From Rhizobium sp. FKY42 (lineage in GTDB: Bacteria; Pseudomonadota; Alphaproteobacteria; Rhizobiales; Rhizobiaceae), in contig NZ_STGA01000059.1 of assembly GCF_005222835.1 (NCBI RefSeq), forward strand, positions 1 through 48,705: a stretch of DNA of 48,705 nucleotides. The letters run 5' to 3'. The notes under the pieces are model-generated. The model did not search any database and was not told the DNA's origin. It saw only the letters and a list, made by a program, of their open reading frames with translations. Below are positions 31,196-38,100 of this stretch, piece by piece (position 1 is the first letter of the stretch; the number at the start of each line of letters is the position of its first letter). The translations under genes were made by a program, and so were the position numbers.

Positions 31196-31903
31196 ATGTC
31201 GGGATTGATGAGGGCGGCGCTTTCGAAAGCCTCGCCAAGGCGGAGCCATCGCTCCGGGGAGCGCGTGCGCCGTCATTCTAGGCTCAAGGGCCATTGCGAA
31301 GGCGGGTTCTGGAAGCCTCTCACCAAGAAAGACGGCTGGCGCCTGGTCGTGCTGGCTGAAGAGTATGACCGGCTGCGCAAGGAGCCAGGCAAGAAGAACG
31401 GGCCACTGGGCACGGTCGCGATCCAGATCCTGCGCTACATGATCAACCGCATGCACGAGAAAACGGGCCAGCTCGATCCGTCGCTGCAGACAATCATGAC
31501 AGCGACAGGCAGATGCAAGGATGCGATCTGCAAGGCGCTGAAGCGGCTGCAGGAGCATGGCTTCATTGAGTGGCTGCGCCGCTATGTGCCGACTGGCAAT
31601 GATGGCGCTGGCCCACAGGTGCAGCAGACCAGCAATGCCTATCGCCTGATGCGCCCGCACAAGGCCGAGAAGGCCGTGCAGGCCGCAAACGCCCCTGCCC
31701 CCGATGACCAGGCGCTGCACGCACGCCAGCAGGCCGCTGAACGCGCGCTCTACGAAATCGAAGAGATAGGCGGCCGCCACATCGTCGAGGCTTTGGCGAC
31801 GACAACCAGCACCACAGGGAAATGGGCTCGCGACCTGCTTGATTTATTGAAGGAGCGTGAGTCCGTTAAACGGACAGAACCCCAACTTAGATATCTTTTA
31901 TAA
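31196..31903 (+). CDS. Winged-helix protein, candidate plasmid replication initiator (RepA-like)
   Basis: 235 residues from the ATG at 31196. After a basic N-terminus comes 'GPLGTVAIQILRYMINRMHE' and 'TGQLDPSLQTIMTATGRCKD' with 'AICKALKRLQEHGFIEWLRR', then 'VQQTSNAYRLMRP'. This winged helix, with its 'QTSNAYR' strand, is the pattern of proteins that are often annotated as replication protein A or HTH protein on alphaproteobacterial plasmids and ICEs. The C-terminal third is helical ('AAERALYEIEEIGGRHIVEA'). Together with par genes nearby it is the best Rep candidate, but the D5 helicase could instead be the only replicator. Confidence 0.65.
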   Translation: MSGLMRAALSKASPRRSHRSGERVRRHSRLKGHCEGGFWKPLTKKDGWRLVVLAEEYDRLRKEPGKKNGPLGTVAIQILRYMINRMHEKTGQLDPSLQTIMTATGRCKDAICKALKRLQEHGFIEWLRRYVPTGNDGAGPQVQQTSNAYRLMRPHKAEKAVQAANAPAPDDQALHARQQAAERALYEIEEIGGRHIVEALATTTSTTGKWARDLLDLLKERESVKRTEPQLRYLL

Positions 31904-32304
31904 TAAGCGGAGGCCGCTTGCTCGGGCCGCTGACGCGCCCCTGCGGCCATTCCGAACCGCGTTATGTGCGGTTCGGCGGCACCAACTAAGAAATATAGCC
32001 ACAACATCACCTGTGGCTAGCGGAGCAATGGGCTTATGAAGATTTCAGGAGAGATGCGGATAGAATGGCATTCCAAGGGCATCACAAAGATTGATGGATA
32101 GACGGCGGTTTGTACAAATTAAGCACACGCAACGAAAGGGACATTTGTTGGCGTATTAGGTGCTGCACTCCCTGCTTGGCCAGAGGTCCATCTATCCGAC
32201 AGGATGCGGACACAAACCAAGCTTGGCCTGCGCTTGAAGCATTGACCCGTCTGTATCTGTTCATACTTGGCTAAACGCGCTATATGTTGGATAGAGGAAA
32301 GACG
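31904..32304. other. Intergenic interval with several dyads, possible plasmid cis region
   Basis: No convincing gene. GTCCGTTAAACGGAC, a 15-base palindrome, lies at the end of the preceding gene (31861-31875). CCGAACCGC and GCGGTTCGG (31951-31975) form a perfect 9-base stem, and TAGCCACA and TGTGGCTA (31995-32018) an 8-base stem. GGCCGC or its variants recur around 31910-31950. The set lies directly after the RepA-like gene, where origins of such plasmids are often found, but I see no clean iterons. Confidence 0.4.
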
Positions 32305-32568
32305 ATGAACCAGAAGCCCAAGAAAAAGATCGTAGTTCGCACCGCCCGCAACTCTCGCAAGGGTATTGGTGGAGGGTGGGCCTATGCCGCGGCGGCGAGT
32401 AGGCTTATCGGGGCATCTTACTCAAAAACTTCTGGACGCATAAAGCGCCGTGCGGTGAAAAGTGAGCCTTTGAAGGCTTCGCCTATAGAAGGCGATATTG
32501 ATCCGGCAGCTTTTGTTCAAGAACTACTTGAGACCGATAAGATCATCATGGACTACCTCGCCCTCTAA
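32305..32568 (+). CDS. Antitoxin partner of the Fic/Doc toxin
   Basis: 87 residues from the ATG at 32305 with GAGGA six bases upstream. A basic N-terminus ('KPKKKIVVRTARNSRKGIGG') is followed by 'WAYAAAASRLIGASYSKT' and an acidic C-terminus 'IDPAAFVQELLETDKIIMDY'. A basic DNA-binding end and an acidic toxin-binding tail suit an antitoxin, though it is not a recognisable Phd. Its TAA overlaps the toxin ATG by one base (TAATG), the usual antitoxin-toxin order. Confidence 0.62.
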   Translation: MNQKPKKKIVVRTARNSRKGIGGGWAYAAAASRLIGASYSKTSGRIKRRAVKSEPLKASPIEGDIDPAAFVQELLETDKIIMDYLAL

Positions 32569-32969
32569 TGGCTGAGCCGCGTTGGTTGACGGCCGATCAG
32601 GTCATAGCCTTGAATGCAGCGATCCTGATCAGCACACAAGAAACACACTTCGTCAGAGATTTAGCCGCCTTGGAATCTGCGGTCGCTCGACCGCTTAACC
32701 GCTTCCATTATTTAAGTGATGAAGCGTTATCCAGCCTAACTGCTGACCTGATTTATGGTATCGGCAAGGCTCATGCTTTCGAGCAGGGAAACAAACGGAC
32801 AGCTTGGGCAGCCGGCAGAATTTTTGCGCGCCTGAATGGCTATAACATTGTCGTGCCGAAGGAAATCCAAGAGCCGGTAGCGAAGAAGATCGAACAGATT
32901 CTTACCGCGGAAGCTGATGGTTCCAGACTGATCAGTTGGATTGAGCCCCTGCTGGTCAGGTCGAGCTAG
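32568..32969 (+). CDS. doc: Doc-type Fic-domain toxin
   Basis: 133 residues. The Fic core 'HAFEQGNKRTAW' (H69 to R77) fits Doc's HxFx(D/N)xNKR motif, with Gln-Gly in place of Asp-Ala. 'RDLAALESAVARPLNRFHYL' near residue 40 is the conserved Doc N-terminal segment that ends with the flap region. Doc toxins phosphorylate EF-Tu and stop translation; P1 uses doc/phd for plasmid addiction. Lower GC than the phage core, suggesting acquisition. Together with hicAB it gives two addiction systems. Confidence 0.85.
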   Translation: MAEPRWLTADQVIALNAAILISTQETHFVRDLAALESAVARPLNRFHYLSDEALSSLTADLIYGIGKAHAFEQGNKRTAWAAGRIFARLNGYNIVVPKEIQEPVAKKIEQILTAEADGSRLISWIEPLLVRSS

Positions 32970-33073
32970 AGCCGCTTTCTACCTGGGGGCGGTTCCGGCA
33001 GGGTGTCTACAGATGTTGATGGACCATATATGGCCGCTTTGCCGGAGAGTGGAAAGCCAGATATGTCTGCTTT

Positions 33074-34051
33074 CTAGAACGGAATGTCGTCCGATAGGTC
33101 AGAGGGTCTATCGGGAACAGCCCCTGTGGGAAGTGGGATGTTGGTGACGACGAAAAGATTGAGAATGTCGTCTCGATCCATGAAAAGGATTTGCGCTCTC
33201 TTGCTCTGGTCCAACTTCCCCCCGATCCAGTTACGCGCTTGCTTCGTAATTTCGCCACCAGCAATGATGAACGCATGGTCCACTAGAACGCGCCTGCTCA
33301 ACTCGGGGTCAAAGATCTCATGACCGAGCATCATTGACACCTGATTATAGATCTCCGCCACATTGGCGTTACCGCTTTTGGTTACGCCGGAGGAATCGAT
33401 CTTGCCCTTTTTTGCTTGGATGCCGAAATAGATTACATGCATTGTAGGCAGCGTAAATCGCATCCAGATATCTTTGCCGTACTCCAGTTGCTTATCAGCA
33501 TGCCCGGCCGCGGTGATACGGTGATAACCAAGCTGCCGGAACATCGGCAGTAAGACCTCTTCAATTAGGTCGTCTTCACTGCATGTGTTGAGGTAATCCG
33601 ATAACTGCGCTCGCTTCTTAATTTCTTCTGGAGCAAAAGGTCGGTGTGGGTTAGATACTTCAGTGATTTTATTAGTCTTGATGTGCCTGAACTGTAGCGT
33701 TGCGCTCTCGTCAAAATACGCTTCGTACCCCTCTTTTCGAAACGGCACATTTAAGACCTCAAGCGCCTTCGCTCGGTCGGCGTCATCGCCTTCCGCCTCT
33801 GAACGATCCATAAGCGTTCTGAACAAATGGACGAACCTTGGTGGCAACGCATTCGGCCCTGAAGATGGTTCTGACAACAGTTCTTGGAGTCTGTCTATCG
33901 CCCACATATAGCGAGTGCTGCCGTCGTGACGGAAAGGTAGGTCGCAATCCTCGAAAAACTGGCTGATATAGTAGCTGGAACGGTAAGGAAAATGTTCCGC
34001 GTCTCCTATAACACAATCCGCGAGCGCCCTTATGTTCTTGGATCTAAACAT
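33074..34051 (-). CDS. Candidate abortive-infection effector: AbiJ-NTD3-like domain plus Mrr-type nuclease
   Basis: 325 residues. The C-terminal half contains a probable PD-(D/E)XK core: 'EYGKDIWMRF' (Asp194) and 'YFGIQAKKGKID', where Q212-x-K214 is the Mrr-type variant of the catalytic ExK. The preceding helix 'DDLIEEVLLPMFRQLGYHRI' supplies the first acidic residue as in Mrr domains. The N-terminal half ('RYMWAIDRLQELL', 'LPPRFVHLFRTLMDRSEAEG', 'LEVLNVPFRKEGYEAYFD') resembles the AbiJ-NTD3 module that precedes diverse effectors. A single-gene phage-exclusion system carried by this element is likely. It is opposite in strand to its neighbours and lower in GC. Confidence 0.68.
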   Translation of the reverse strand: MFRSKNIRALADCVIGDAEHFPYRSSYYISQFFEDCDLPFRHDGSTRYMWAIDRLQELLSEPSSGPNALPPRFVHLFRTLMDRSEAEGDDADRAKALEVLNVPFRKEGYEAYFDESATLQFRHIKTNKITEVSNPHRPFAPEEIKKRAQLSDYLNTCSEDDLIEEVLLPMFRQLGYHRITAAGHADKQLEYGKDIWMRFTLPTMHVIYFGIQAKKGKIDSSGVTKSGNANVAEIYNQVSMMLGHEIFDPELSRRVLVDHAFIIAGGEITKQARNWIGGKLDQSKRAQILFMDRDDILNLFVVTNIPLPTGAVPDRPSDLSDDIPF

Positions 34052-34419
34052 TGTGTCTCCACGTTGTCGCCAGGCCGAAATACGATTTCACTACGGGAAG
34101 TTGTTCATCTCATAAGGAATAGCAGCAGCAAAGCCCCATTGATTTTTTTTCATCCTAAACAGGGCCAGTCGGCGCGACACTGCGATTTTGGCCAACTCGA
34201 AGAAGCAGCCTTGCAGGAACATTAGCGGGCTCGGGTCCGGCTGGGGGCGGAATAACACTCGAAGCCAAACCGCAAATCCTCTGCCATGCGAGCGGCCTGA
34301 CGCTTCCGATAAGGAGTACTTATCGGGGGAAAGCGGCTTGCTCCGTGGAGATCTGTCGAGCGGACAGAAAGGGGGCTTTAGCGTCCCGATGTCGGGTTTC
34401 GATACGTATTTTCAAATGA
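34052..34419. other. Intergenic interval without a recognisable gene
   Basis: Short plus-strand frames exist, but none resembles a known protein or has a good start. CGATAAG (34306-34312) and CTTATCG (34318-34324) form a 7-base stem around GAGTA. The promoter of the nuclease gene must lie near 34060-34150 on the minus strand; the AT-rich 34110-34150 part is the likely place. Confidence 0.35.
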
Positions 34420-34692
34420 TTAGCGCGCCGCCTTTGTGATGAGCCAGATGTTCGATGCACCCTGATTTCCACAATGCAGACAGCGGAGCTTCGGGCGCAG
34501 ATCTTCCAGCAGCGCAAGCTTGCCAAAGCGCCGCGCCAGTCGTTGCCGGTCAACAAATCCCTCGCGCGAACAGTGGCCACAAACACCCTTGAGGGCGTAC
34601 CACTCAGGGATCGTCTCGATCGTGGCAAGGCGACCGGTTACAGCCAGGCTGTAATCGTCTGGGAGCAGGTTTATGCCTCGCCGGTGCCTCAT
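34420..34692 (-). CDS. Small zinc-ribbon protein
   Basis: 90 residues. 'ALKGVCGHCSREGFVDRQRL' and 'LRPKLRCLHCGNQG' give two Cys-x2-Cys pairs about 30 residues apart, a small zinc ribbon, with 'RLARRFGKLALLEDLRPKLR' between them. This sequence style is widespread in rhizobial chromosomes, phages and plasmids as an unnamed family. GAGA before the ATG. It diverges from parA across the partition repeats. Confidence 0.72.
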   Translation of the reverse strand: MRHRRGINLLPDDYSLAVTGRLATIETIPEWYALKGVCGHCSREGFVDRQRLARRFGKLALLEDLRPKLRCLHCGNQGASNIWLITKAAR

Positions 34693-34770
34693 GTTCTCTT
34701 TGTGTTCTTATTTTTTGGCTGCCGTCAATACTCCTGTGCGGCAGCGCGCAAAAGAGGATTTCCAGTGCAT

Positions 34771-34860
34771 CGCGTTAACGTGCGTCAACGTTGACGCATT
34801 AACGTTATTGCGCGTTAAACATGAAGCATGTTAACGCTCCTTAAAGCATTAACATGCACC
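34771..34860. repeat. Partition-site repeats upstream of parA
   Basis: A perfect 18-base palindrome TGCGTCAACGTTGACGCA (34781-34798) is flanked by GCGTTAACG (34772-34780), CATTAACG (34797-34804) and GCGTTAAAC (34812-34820). Then follow GTTAACGC (34830-34837) and CATTAACATG (34848-34857). GTTAA-ACATG and CATGTTAAC also face each other (34814-34835). This density of TTAAC words just ahead of a parA gene is typical of a type Ib parS/operator. Confidence 0.82.
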
Positions 34861-34897
34861 ATGACGCTACATAATGCTTCCAGATCAGGAGACAGCG

Positions 34898-35572
34898 ATG
34901 CCCGTCATTGCCGTAGCAAACCCCAAAGGGGGCGCAGGTAAATCAACCACAACACTCGTTCTGGCGACTACGCTTGCTCGCCAAGGCGCGAGCGTCACAA
35001 TACTGGACTGCGATCGAAACCAGCCCATTGCTGGTTGGAGAAGCGGCACATCCACCAATCCAGTGGTGGTCGATAGCGCAACCGACGAAGAAACCTTCAA
35101 GGCCAAGCTTGATCTTCACCGCACAAAGCAGCAATTCGTCTTCGTGGATCTGGAAGGTACGGCCAGCCGCCTCATGTCCCGCGCGCTTTTCCGGGCGCAT
35201 CTGGTCATTATCCCGATCCAGGCTAGCCCGACAGACGCGGAGCTGGCCGCAAGGGCAATCCATCTCATCAAGGATGAGGGGGAATCCTTCGACAAGGTCA
35301 TTCCGTACAGAGTGCTTTTCACGCGCACCTCACCCGCAATCCCAACTAAGCTGGAAAAGGCCATTCTTGCCCAGCTGAATGGTGGAGAGATTCCGCTCTT
35401 TCACAATCACCTGAATGAGCGCGCCGCCTTCAAAAGCATGTTTTACCATCAGGTAGACCTGACGGAGCTTGACGAGAGCGAGGTCAACGGACTGCCGAAA
35501 GCGCGAGAGAATGCAATTCAGCTCGCGGGGGAATTGATCAATCTGGTGACTGAACAGGAGAAGGCGGCATGA
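34898..35572 (+). CDS. parA: ParA-type partition ATPase
   Basis: 224 residues from the ATG at 34898 (AGGAG upstream). The deviant Walker A '[20 protein letters not shown]' (residues 8-27), '[16 protein letters not shown]' and '[20 protein letters not shown]' place it with short type Ib ParA/MinD proteins, and there is no N-terminal HTH as in P1 ParA. It would move plasmid copies along the nucleoid. It is coupled by an ATGA overlap to the RHH partner. Regulation is by the partner bound to the repeats immediately upstream. Confidence 0.94.
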   Translation: MPVIAVANPKGGAGKSTTTLVLATTLARQGASVTILDCDRNQPIAGWRSGTSTNPVVVDSATDEETFKAKLDLHRTKQQFVFVDLEGTASRLMSRALFRAHLVIIPIQASPTDAELAARAIHLIKDEGESFDKVIPYRVLFTRTSPAIPTKLEKAILAQLNGGEIPLFHNHLNERAAFKSMFYHQVDLTELDESEVNGLPKARENAIQLAGELINLVTEQEKAA

Positions 35573-35862
35573 GCGGCAAGGATTTCGGCTTTGGCAACAA
35601 ATTGACTGCCATTAAACCCGATACAGATCCGGCACCATCGGTGCCTCAGCACAAGATCGACGAGGTTGCTGCGCGTCACGGCTTTGTTTCCCGCGAACCG
35701 ACGCAGAAAATCAGTCGCCGTCGCGAGGCAGAGCCATCGGCTAACCTGAACATCCGCCCGCCCATCACCACCTACAACCGCTTTGTGAACTGGTGCATGG
35801 AGAACCGCTACAGCTATCCAGAGGGGCTGAAGGAGTTGATGGATCGTGCCAATGTTAATTGA
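35569..35862 (+). CDS. parB: Small centromere-binding partner of ParA (RHH-type ParB)
   Basis: 97 residues. The N-terminal part is flexible ('[20 protein letters not shown]', then a basic '[11 protein letters not shown]'), and the C-terminal '[20 protein letters not shown]' with '[12 protein letters not shown]' is a strand-helix-helix RHH-like unit. The tail before the RHH would stimulate ParA, as in ParG. It overlaps the parA stop. TTGACGCA/TTAA repeats are found on both sides of the two genes, consistent with it being the centromere-binding protein. Confidence 0.8.
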   Translation: MSGKDFGFGNKLTAIKPDTDPAPSVPQHKIDEVAARHGFVSREPTQKISRRREAEPSANLNIRPPITTYNRFVNWCMENRYSYPEGLKELMDRANVN

Positions 35863-35893
35863 CGCATTTGCGTTGACGTGCGTTAATCATGCT
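35853..35893. repeat. Second partition-repeat block downstream of parB
   Basis: TTGACGCA (35859-35866), TGCGTTGACG (35869-35878) and TGCGTTAA (35879-35886) repeat the words of the block upstream of parA and begin inside the last codons of parB. Thus the two-gene system is bracketed by the same sites. Confidence 0.7.
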
Positions 35894-36299
35894 GCATCGT
35901 AGAGATGTAAGACGCATAACTGCGGTTGCCATGGCCGTCGTCATCAGTCTCGCGGCAGCATCTCTGACCGAGGCGCGAATCTACGCAATTGACGGAGACA
36001 CGGTCGATATTGATGGCGAGCGCATCCGCATCGCCAATATCGACACACCCGAAATCGATGGCGCGCAGTGCGCAGCCGAGCGCCAGCTCGGCCTTCTGGC
36101 AAAGGAGCGCATGCGTGAGCTGGTGAGGGAAAAGCCGCTTCGAATCTTCCGAGGGGATCACGGCAGAAAAGTCGATCGGCATGGGCGCACATTGGCGAGG
36201 ATCGAGGTCAAGGGCAGGGACGTAGGAGAAACCTTGATCCGCGAGGGCTTGGCACGAAAGTGGACCGGCAAGCGCAGTCCGTGGTGCGGCGGTCGATAG
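35889..36299 (+). CDS. Secreted thermonuclease-like protein (SNase fold)
   Basis: 136 residues. An N-terminal signal peptide with 'ITAVAMAVVISLAAASLTEA' is followed by the SNase core 'YAIDGDTVDIDGERIRIANI' with 'DTPEID', and 'HGRTLARIEVKGRDVGETLI' plus 'REGLARKW', matching thermonuclease-family proteins (catalytic Asp and Arg of D-x-D-x-x-R and the later R). It probably degrades nucleic acids in the periplasm. Small signal-peptide SNases are frequent on rhizobial plasmids. The ATG is inside the partition-repeat block. Confidence 0.86.
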   Translation: MLHRRDVRRITAVAMAVVISLAAASLTEARIYAIDGDTVDIDGERIRIANIDTPEIDGAQCAAERQLGLLAKERMRELVREKPLRIFRGDHGRKVDRHGRTLARIEVKGRDVGETLIREGLARKWTGKRSPWCGGR

Positions 36300-36309
36300 T
36301 CAAAATTGT

Positions 36310-36346
36310 AAAAAAATGAAATGCCGCCCGAAATCCTCCGAGCGGC
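36310..36346 (-). terminator. Intrinsic terminator after dam (minus strand)
   Basis: On the minus strand GCCGCTC (36346-36340) pairs with GGGCGGC (36329-36323), with one G-U pair, and seven T follow at 36316-36310 after ATTTCA. It ends the leftward lysis/dam operon and faces the secreted nuclease gene. Confidence 0.72.
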
Positions 36347-36356
36347 CTGATATGCT

Positions 36357-37193
36357 TCAGCTTAGTGGCAAATTCGCAGGCATTGGCTTCTTGCCATCCA
36401 GAATGATGACCTCGCCCACGTCTTTGCCGGATCCGCCTGTGATCGTGTAAGTCAGCCCCACATTGACCATGGGGAATGCGGCGAAGGTTTCCCGCACGCC
36501 TGGTGTGTCGTTGAGCGAAACCATGAACCGCCCTTTGATGCGGCCGAGCCGATCTGCCAGGGCGGCAAAGCTTTCCCGGCTGAAAACGTTTTTTCCGTAA
36601 TCGTTCTCGCACCCCCAATAGGGCGGATCAAGATAGAACAGCGTCTCTGGCCGGTCATAGCGGTCGATGAATTCCGACCAGTCGAGGTTTTCGATGACGA
36701 CGCGGGAAAGCCGTTCGTGCACTGCCTCGAAGATAGGCCCGAGCCGGTTGATATCGAAGCGGGCAGGGCCGGTCGTATCCACGCCAAAGGAACGCCCGGA
36801 AATCTTTCCACCGAAAGCCAGACGCTGGAGATAGAGAAACCGCGCCGTGCGCTCCAGATCGGTCAAAGTTACAGGATCTGTATCCTTGAGGCGCTCAAAT
36901 TCGCGCCTGGACGTGATCTGGAATTTCATGACCTCCATGAGTTGCGGATAGTGCCGCTGCAGGATCCGGAACACTGTTGCCACGTCTCCGGAGCGATCAT
37001 TGATCACCTCGGAACGAGGAATGAGGGTGCGGCGGAAGAAAACGCCGCCCATTCCGACAAAAGGCTCGGCATAAAGAGAGTGGGGAATTTGCTCCAGCAG
37101 TGAGGCAATGCGCTGGGCAAGTTGCTTTTTGCCGCCGAGATAGGGGGCAGGCGGGGTAACAGGTCTCACACTTGTAAAATCAAACAGGTCCAT
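36357..37193 (-). CDS. dam: DNA adenine methylase (Dam, D12 class)
   Basis: 278 residues. The alpha-class motifs are complete: 'PAPYLGGKKQLAQRI' (motif X region), 'YAEPFVGMGGVFFR' (motif I, residues 41-54), and 'LFYLDPPYWGCENDYGK' (motif IV, DPPY at 189-192). Size fits D12 Dam proteins. It is the last gene of the leftward late region, separated from the holin by a terminator, so it may have its own promoter near 37200. Most likely protects phage DNA against restriction or overrides host methylation-dependent control. Confidence 0.94.
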   Translation of the reverse strand: MDLFDFTSVRPVTPPAPYLGGKKQLAQRIASLLEQIPHSLYAEPFVGMGGVFFRRTLIPRSEVINDRSGDVATVFRILQRHYPQLMEVMKFQITSRREFERLKDTDPVTLTDLERTARFLYLQRLAFGGKISGRSFGVDTTGPARFDINRLGPIFEAVHERLSRVVIENLDWSEFIDRYDRPETLFYLDPPYWGCENDYGKNVFSRESFAALADRLGRIKGRFMVSLNDTPGVRETFAAFPMVNVGLTYTITGGSGKDVGEVIILDGKKPMPANLPLS

Positions 37194-37350
37194 TGTCAGG
37201 GATCATTTATTCTGCCATTGGCCGCTCGCCTGCAGGCGCTAGGGCGTGGCAATTAACCCCGGTGTTTGCCAGGCGGGGGGAGACTGCAATCAATACCCGC
37301 CGTTGCAGCTTGCAAGAGCTGCGGCCGCCCTATGCCGGGCAGCAGGAGAG

Positions 37351-37377
37351 GGCCGGACGGCGCTGAACCGTCCGGCC
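37351..37377. other. 10-bp perfect hairpin in the dam upstream region
   Basis: GGCCGGACGG (37351-37360) and CCGTCCGGCC (37368-37377) pair perfectly around CGCTGAA. It lies between the holin terminator and dam. No T-run on the proper side, so it is more likely a regulator site or RNA structure than a terminator. The remaining bases 37194-37350 contain no recognisable gene. Confidence 0.5.
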
Positions 37378-37384
37378 GCATTTG

Positions 37385-37414
37385 AAAAAAAAGCGTTGGT
37401 GCGGCCAACGCTTT
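37385..37414 (-). terminator. Intrinsic terminator after the lysis cassette
   Basis: AAAGCGTTGG (37390-37399) and CCAACGCTTT (37405-37414) form a perfect 10-base stem with loop TGCGG. On the minus strand the stem runs into a total of eight T (37392-37385), twelve bases after the holin stop. Textbook terminator. Confidence 0.88.
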
Positions 37415-37425
37415 CCTGTGTCACA

Positions 37426-37752
37426 TCACTCGCTGGCTGGCTTTTTCCCGAACCACCTTGAAAGTGTCACCTCTGCACCACGCGGGCCGAGATAGGCCCC
37501 CATGGCAATCAGCCCGGTGGAAGCCGGTTGCTGAAGATTGAGCCAGGAGGCAAGCCCCTCGCCAATCAGGGCCATGCCAAGCGCGATCGGCAGCTCGTAG
37601 ACGATCTCGCGGCCAAGAAACTTGCGGAAGCCCTTGCGCGCCTGTTGAACGTGCCACATCACCCGGCCAAGGGCTGCCCCCACCAGCGTTAGGCCAGCGC
37701 CGCCCAGCCAGGCGTCAATCATCTCCGCAAATGTGCGGTAGTTTTCGCTCAT
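37426..37752 (-). CDS. Holin (LydA-like)
   Basis: 108 residues from the ATG at 37752 with GGAG seven bases upstream. It has three likely membrane segments: 'WLGGAGLTLVGAALGRVMW', 'YELPIALGMALIGEGLASWL' and 'ASTGLIAMGAYLGPRG', as in P1 LydA-type holins. 'GAYLGPRGAE' near the C-terminus is common to this group. It should form holes for the endolysin upstream. The start overlaps the o-spanin stop. Confidence 0.82.
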   Translation of the reverse strand: MSENYRTFAEMIDAWLGGAGLTLVGAALGRVMWHVQQARKGFRKFLGREIVYELPIALGMALIGEGLASWLNLQQPASTGLIAMGAYLGPRGAEVTLSRWFGKKPASE

Positions 37753-37940
37753 GGCTTCACTCCGCAAATCCTCTCCAGCTTCTCATTCTCGGCCAGGATT
37801 TGCCGCTGGGTCTCTTCCGTCAGGCGGTCATGCCGGGAGGGATGCACCGCCCGTGCAATGTCGCAATAACTGCCGTCAGTCGCGCAGCCACCGAGAGAGC
37901 CGATCATCAACAGCAGCGCCGTCAGCCTTACGCACTTCAT
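37749..37940 (-). CDS. Outer-membrane spanin lipoprotein (Rz1-like)
   Basis: 63 residues from the ATG at 37940. 'KCVRLTALLLMIGSLGGC' is a lipoprotein signal ending in the lipobox LGGC. The mature part 'IARAVHPSRHDRLTEETQRQ' to 'NEKLERICGVKP' is typical of alphaproteobacterial Rz1-like spanins. It overlaps the i-spanin gene by 65 bases in another frame, a classical overlapping Rz/Rz1 arrangement. It spans from the outer membrane to the i-spanin to disrupt the envelope. Confidence 0.75.
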   Translation of the reverse strand: MKCVRLTALLLMIGSLGGCATDGSYCDIARAVHPSRHDRLTEETQRQILAENEKLERICGVKP

Positions 37941-38100
37941 CCTCAATTCCCCTTGCATTCCGCACTGCCTTTGCATCAGCCGCCTGTTGATCCGCCTTCG
38001 CGCTGGCTTTGCCGCCAGCGCGTCCGTAAAAGAAGGCACCCGCGAGAACCGCGAGGCCCGCGCCGAATGCCACGGCATAGGCTTTAAGTCTCAGCCACAT
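37876..38100 (-). CDS. Inner-membrane spanin (Rz-like)
   Basis: 74 residues from the ATG at 38100 (overlapping the endolysin stop). It has one N-terminal membrane segment ('AYAVAFGAGLAVLAGAFFYG') followed by a charged helical tail ending 'DDRLSRWLRD', typical of small Rz proteins. With the overlapping o-spanin it completes the lysis cassette. Confidence 0.78.
   Translation of the reverse strand: MWLRLKAYAVAFGAGLAVLAGAFFYGRAGGKASAKADQQAADAKAVRNARGIEDEVRKADGAAVDDRLSRWLRD

Noticed and set aside
32941..33147. 68-codon ORF after the Doc toxin
   Set aside because: It begins inside doc, overlaps the nuclease gene end and has no protein-like composition.
34052..34439. Two plus-strand ORFs of about 80 codons
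   Set aside because: No start signal or recognisable pattern; one overlaps the zinc-ribbon gene end.
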